Assembly: GCA_002254765.1 (NCBI GenBank)
Contig: NJDV01000109.1
Span: 1 to 5,397 of the forward strand
Direction: 5' to 3'
Length of the DNA: 5,397 bases
Source: Thermoplasmatales archaeon ex4484_36
GTDB lineage: Archaea; Thermoplasmatota; Penumbrarchaeia; Penumbrarchaeales; EX4484-36
Part shown: positions 5,258-5,397 of the stretch, piece by piece
Numbering within the stretch: the first letter of the stretch is position 1
How the letters are laid out: every line of letters starts with the position of its first letter
Notes under the pieces: model-generated
What the model saw: the letters and a program-made list of their open reading frames with translations, nothing else
Told to the model about the DNA's origin: nothing
The model's database searches: none
Made by a program: the position numbers and the translations under genes

Positions 5258-5397
5258 CCCGCAGTGGTGTTCATGAGGATCTGAATCTGGGCGGCGTCGG
5301 GGTGGTTTAGCTCCCAGAAGAGGTCTATGGTGTGCCCGGTGACGTTCCCTGCGGTGAAGTTCTGGGGCATGGGCGGGGGGGTGAAGTCAAAAAGGAG
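5258..5397 (-). CDS. upstream piece of a split envelope protein, running off the window (piece 1 of 3)
   Basis: The frame enters from beyond 5397 and reads DFTPPPMPQNFTAGNVTGHT, then IDLFWELNHPDAAQIQILMN, the first strands of a fibronectin type III domain. At GGG 5260-5258 the homology moves to another frame. One added G here would give NTTAGSFYRVEGLAEE and restore one continuous domain. Without it, this frame drifts to a TGA at 5205-5203. Three sequons (NFT, NVT, NTT) add to those downstream. The N-terminus, and any signal peptide, lie outside the window. Confidence 0.75.

Noticed and set aside
1..5397. Search for CRISPR arrays, tRNA or rRNA genes and transposases.
   Set aside because: No spaced repeats, no tRNA T-arm or cloverleaf sequence, no rRNA-like stretch and no transposase motif was seen on either strand.

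Overview
The window is most likely archaeal. The strongest evidence is a complete tRNA(Ile2) agmatinylcytidine synthase gene (tiaS, minus strand, 3600 to 2344), an enzyme known only from Archaea. TATA-like boxes about 27 to 34 bases before the start codons, leaving little or no leader, fit this. So do the purine-rich messages with many AGG arginine codons, a habit common in thermophiles. A euryarchaeal, perhaps Thermoplasmata-like, host is a guess. All credible genes read on the minus strand, so transcription runs from position 5397 towards position 1.

Layout in transcription order. 5397-3648: the 3' part of a large envelope protein gene. It encodes fibronectin type III and other Ig-like domains, DxDxDG calcium-binding repeats, one membrane helix and a cytoplasmic zinc ribbon. 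The gene is split into three reading-frame pieces by a one-base loss near 5258 and by a probable internal deletion near 4262. 3600-2344: tiaS, whose C-terminal zinc ribbon looks halved. 2297-1782: a small, AT-richer gene for a two-helix membrane protein that also ends in a zinc ribbon; its promoter carries an inverted repeat. 1701 to about 600: a class I/II (aspartate-type) aminotransferase damaged at both ends. A perfect 56-bp tandem duplication shifts the frame near its start, and its last ~40 residues are replaced by unrelated sequence after a GC palindrome at 593-612. 592-1: a segment of lower GC (about 40-48% in the rows counted by eye) with no recognisable gene, holding only two weak minus-strand open frames and two small hairpins.

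The genes do not form an obvious pathway. tiaS is a housekeeping tRNA-modification gene and the aminotransferase is metabolic. The two membrane proteins share only a 'membrane anchor plus cytoplasmic CxxC-x10-CxxC zinc ribbon' design. The most notable result is the cluster of lesions: four separate disruptions in two genes, next to an apparently full-length tiaS. They may reflect real gene decay or errors in the sequence or assembly, and the sequence alone cannot decide. I see no CRISPR array, tRNA, rRNA, transposase or clear defence system.
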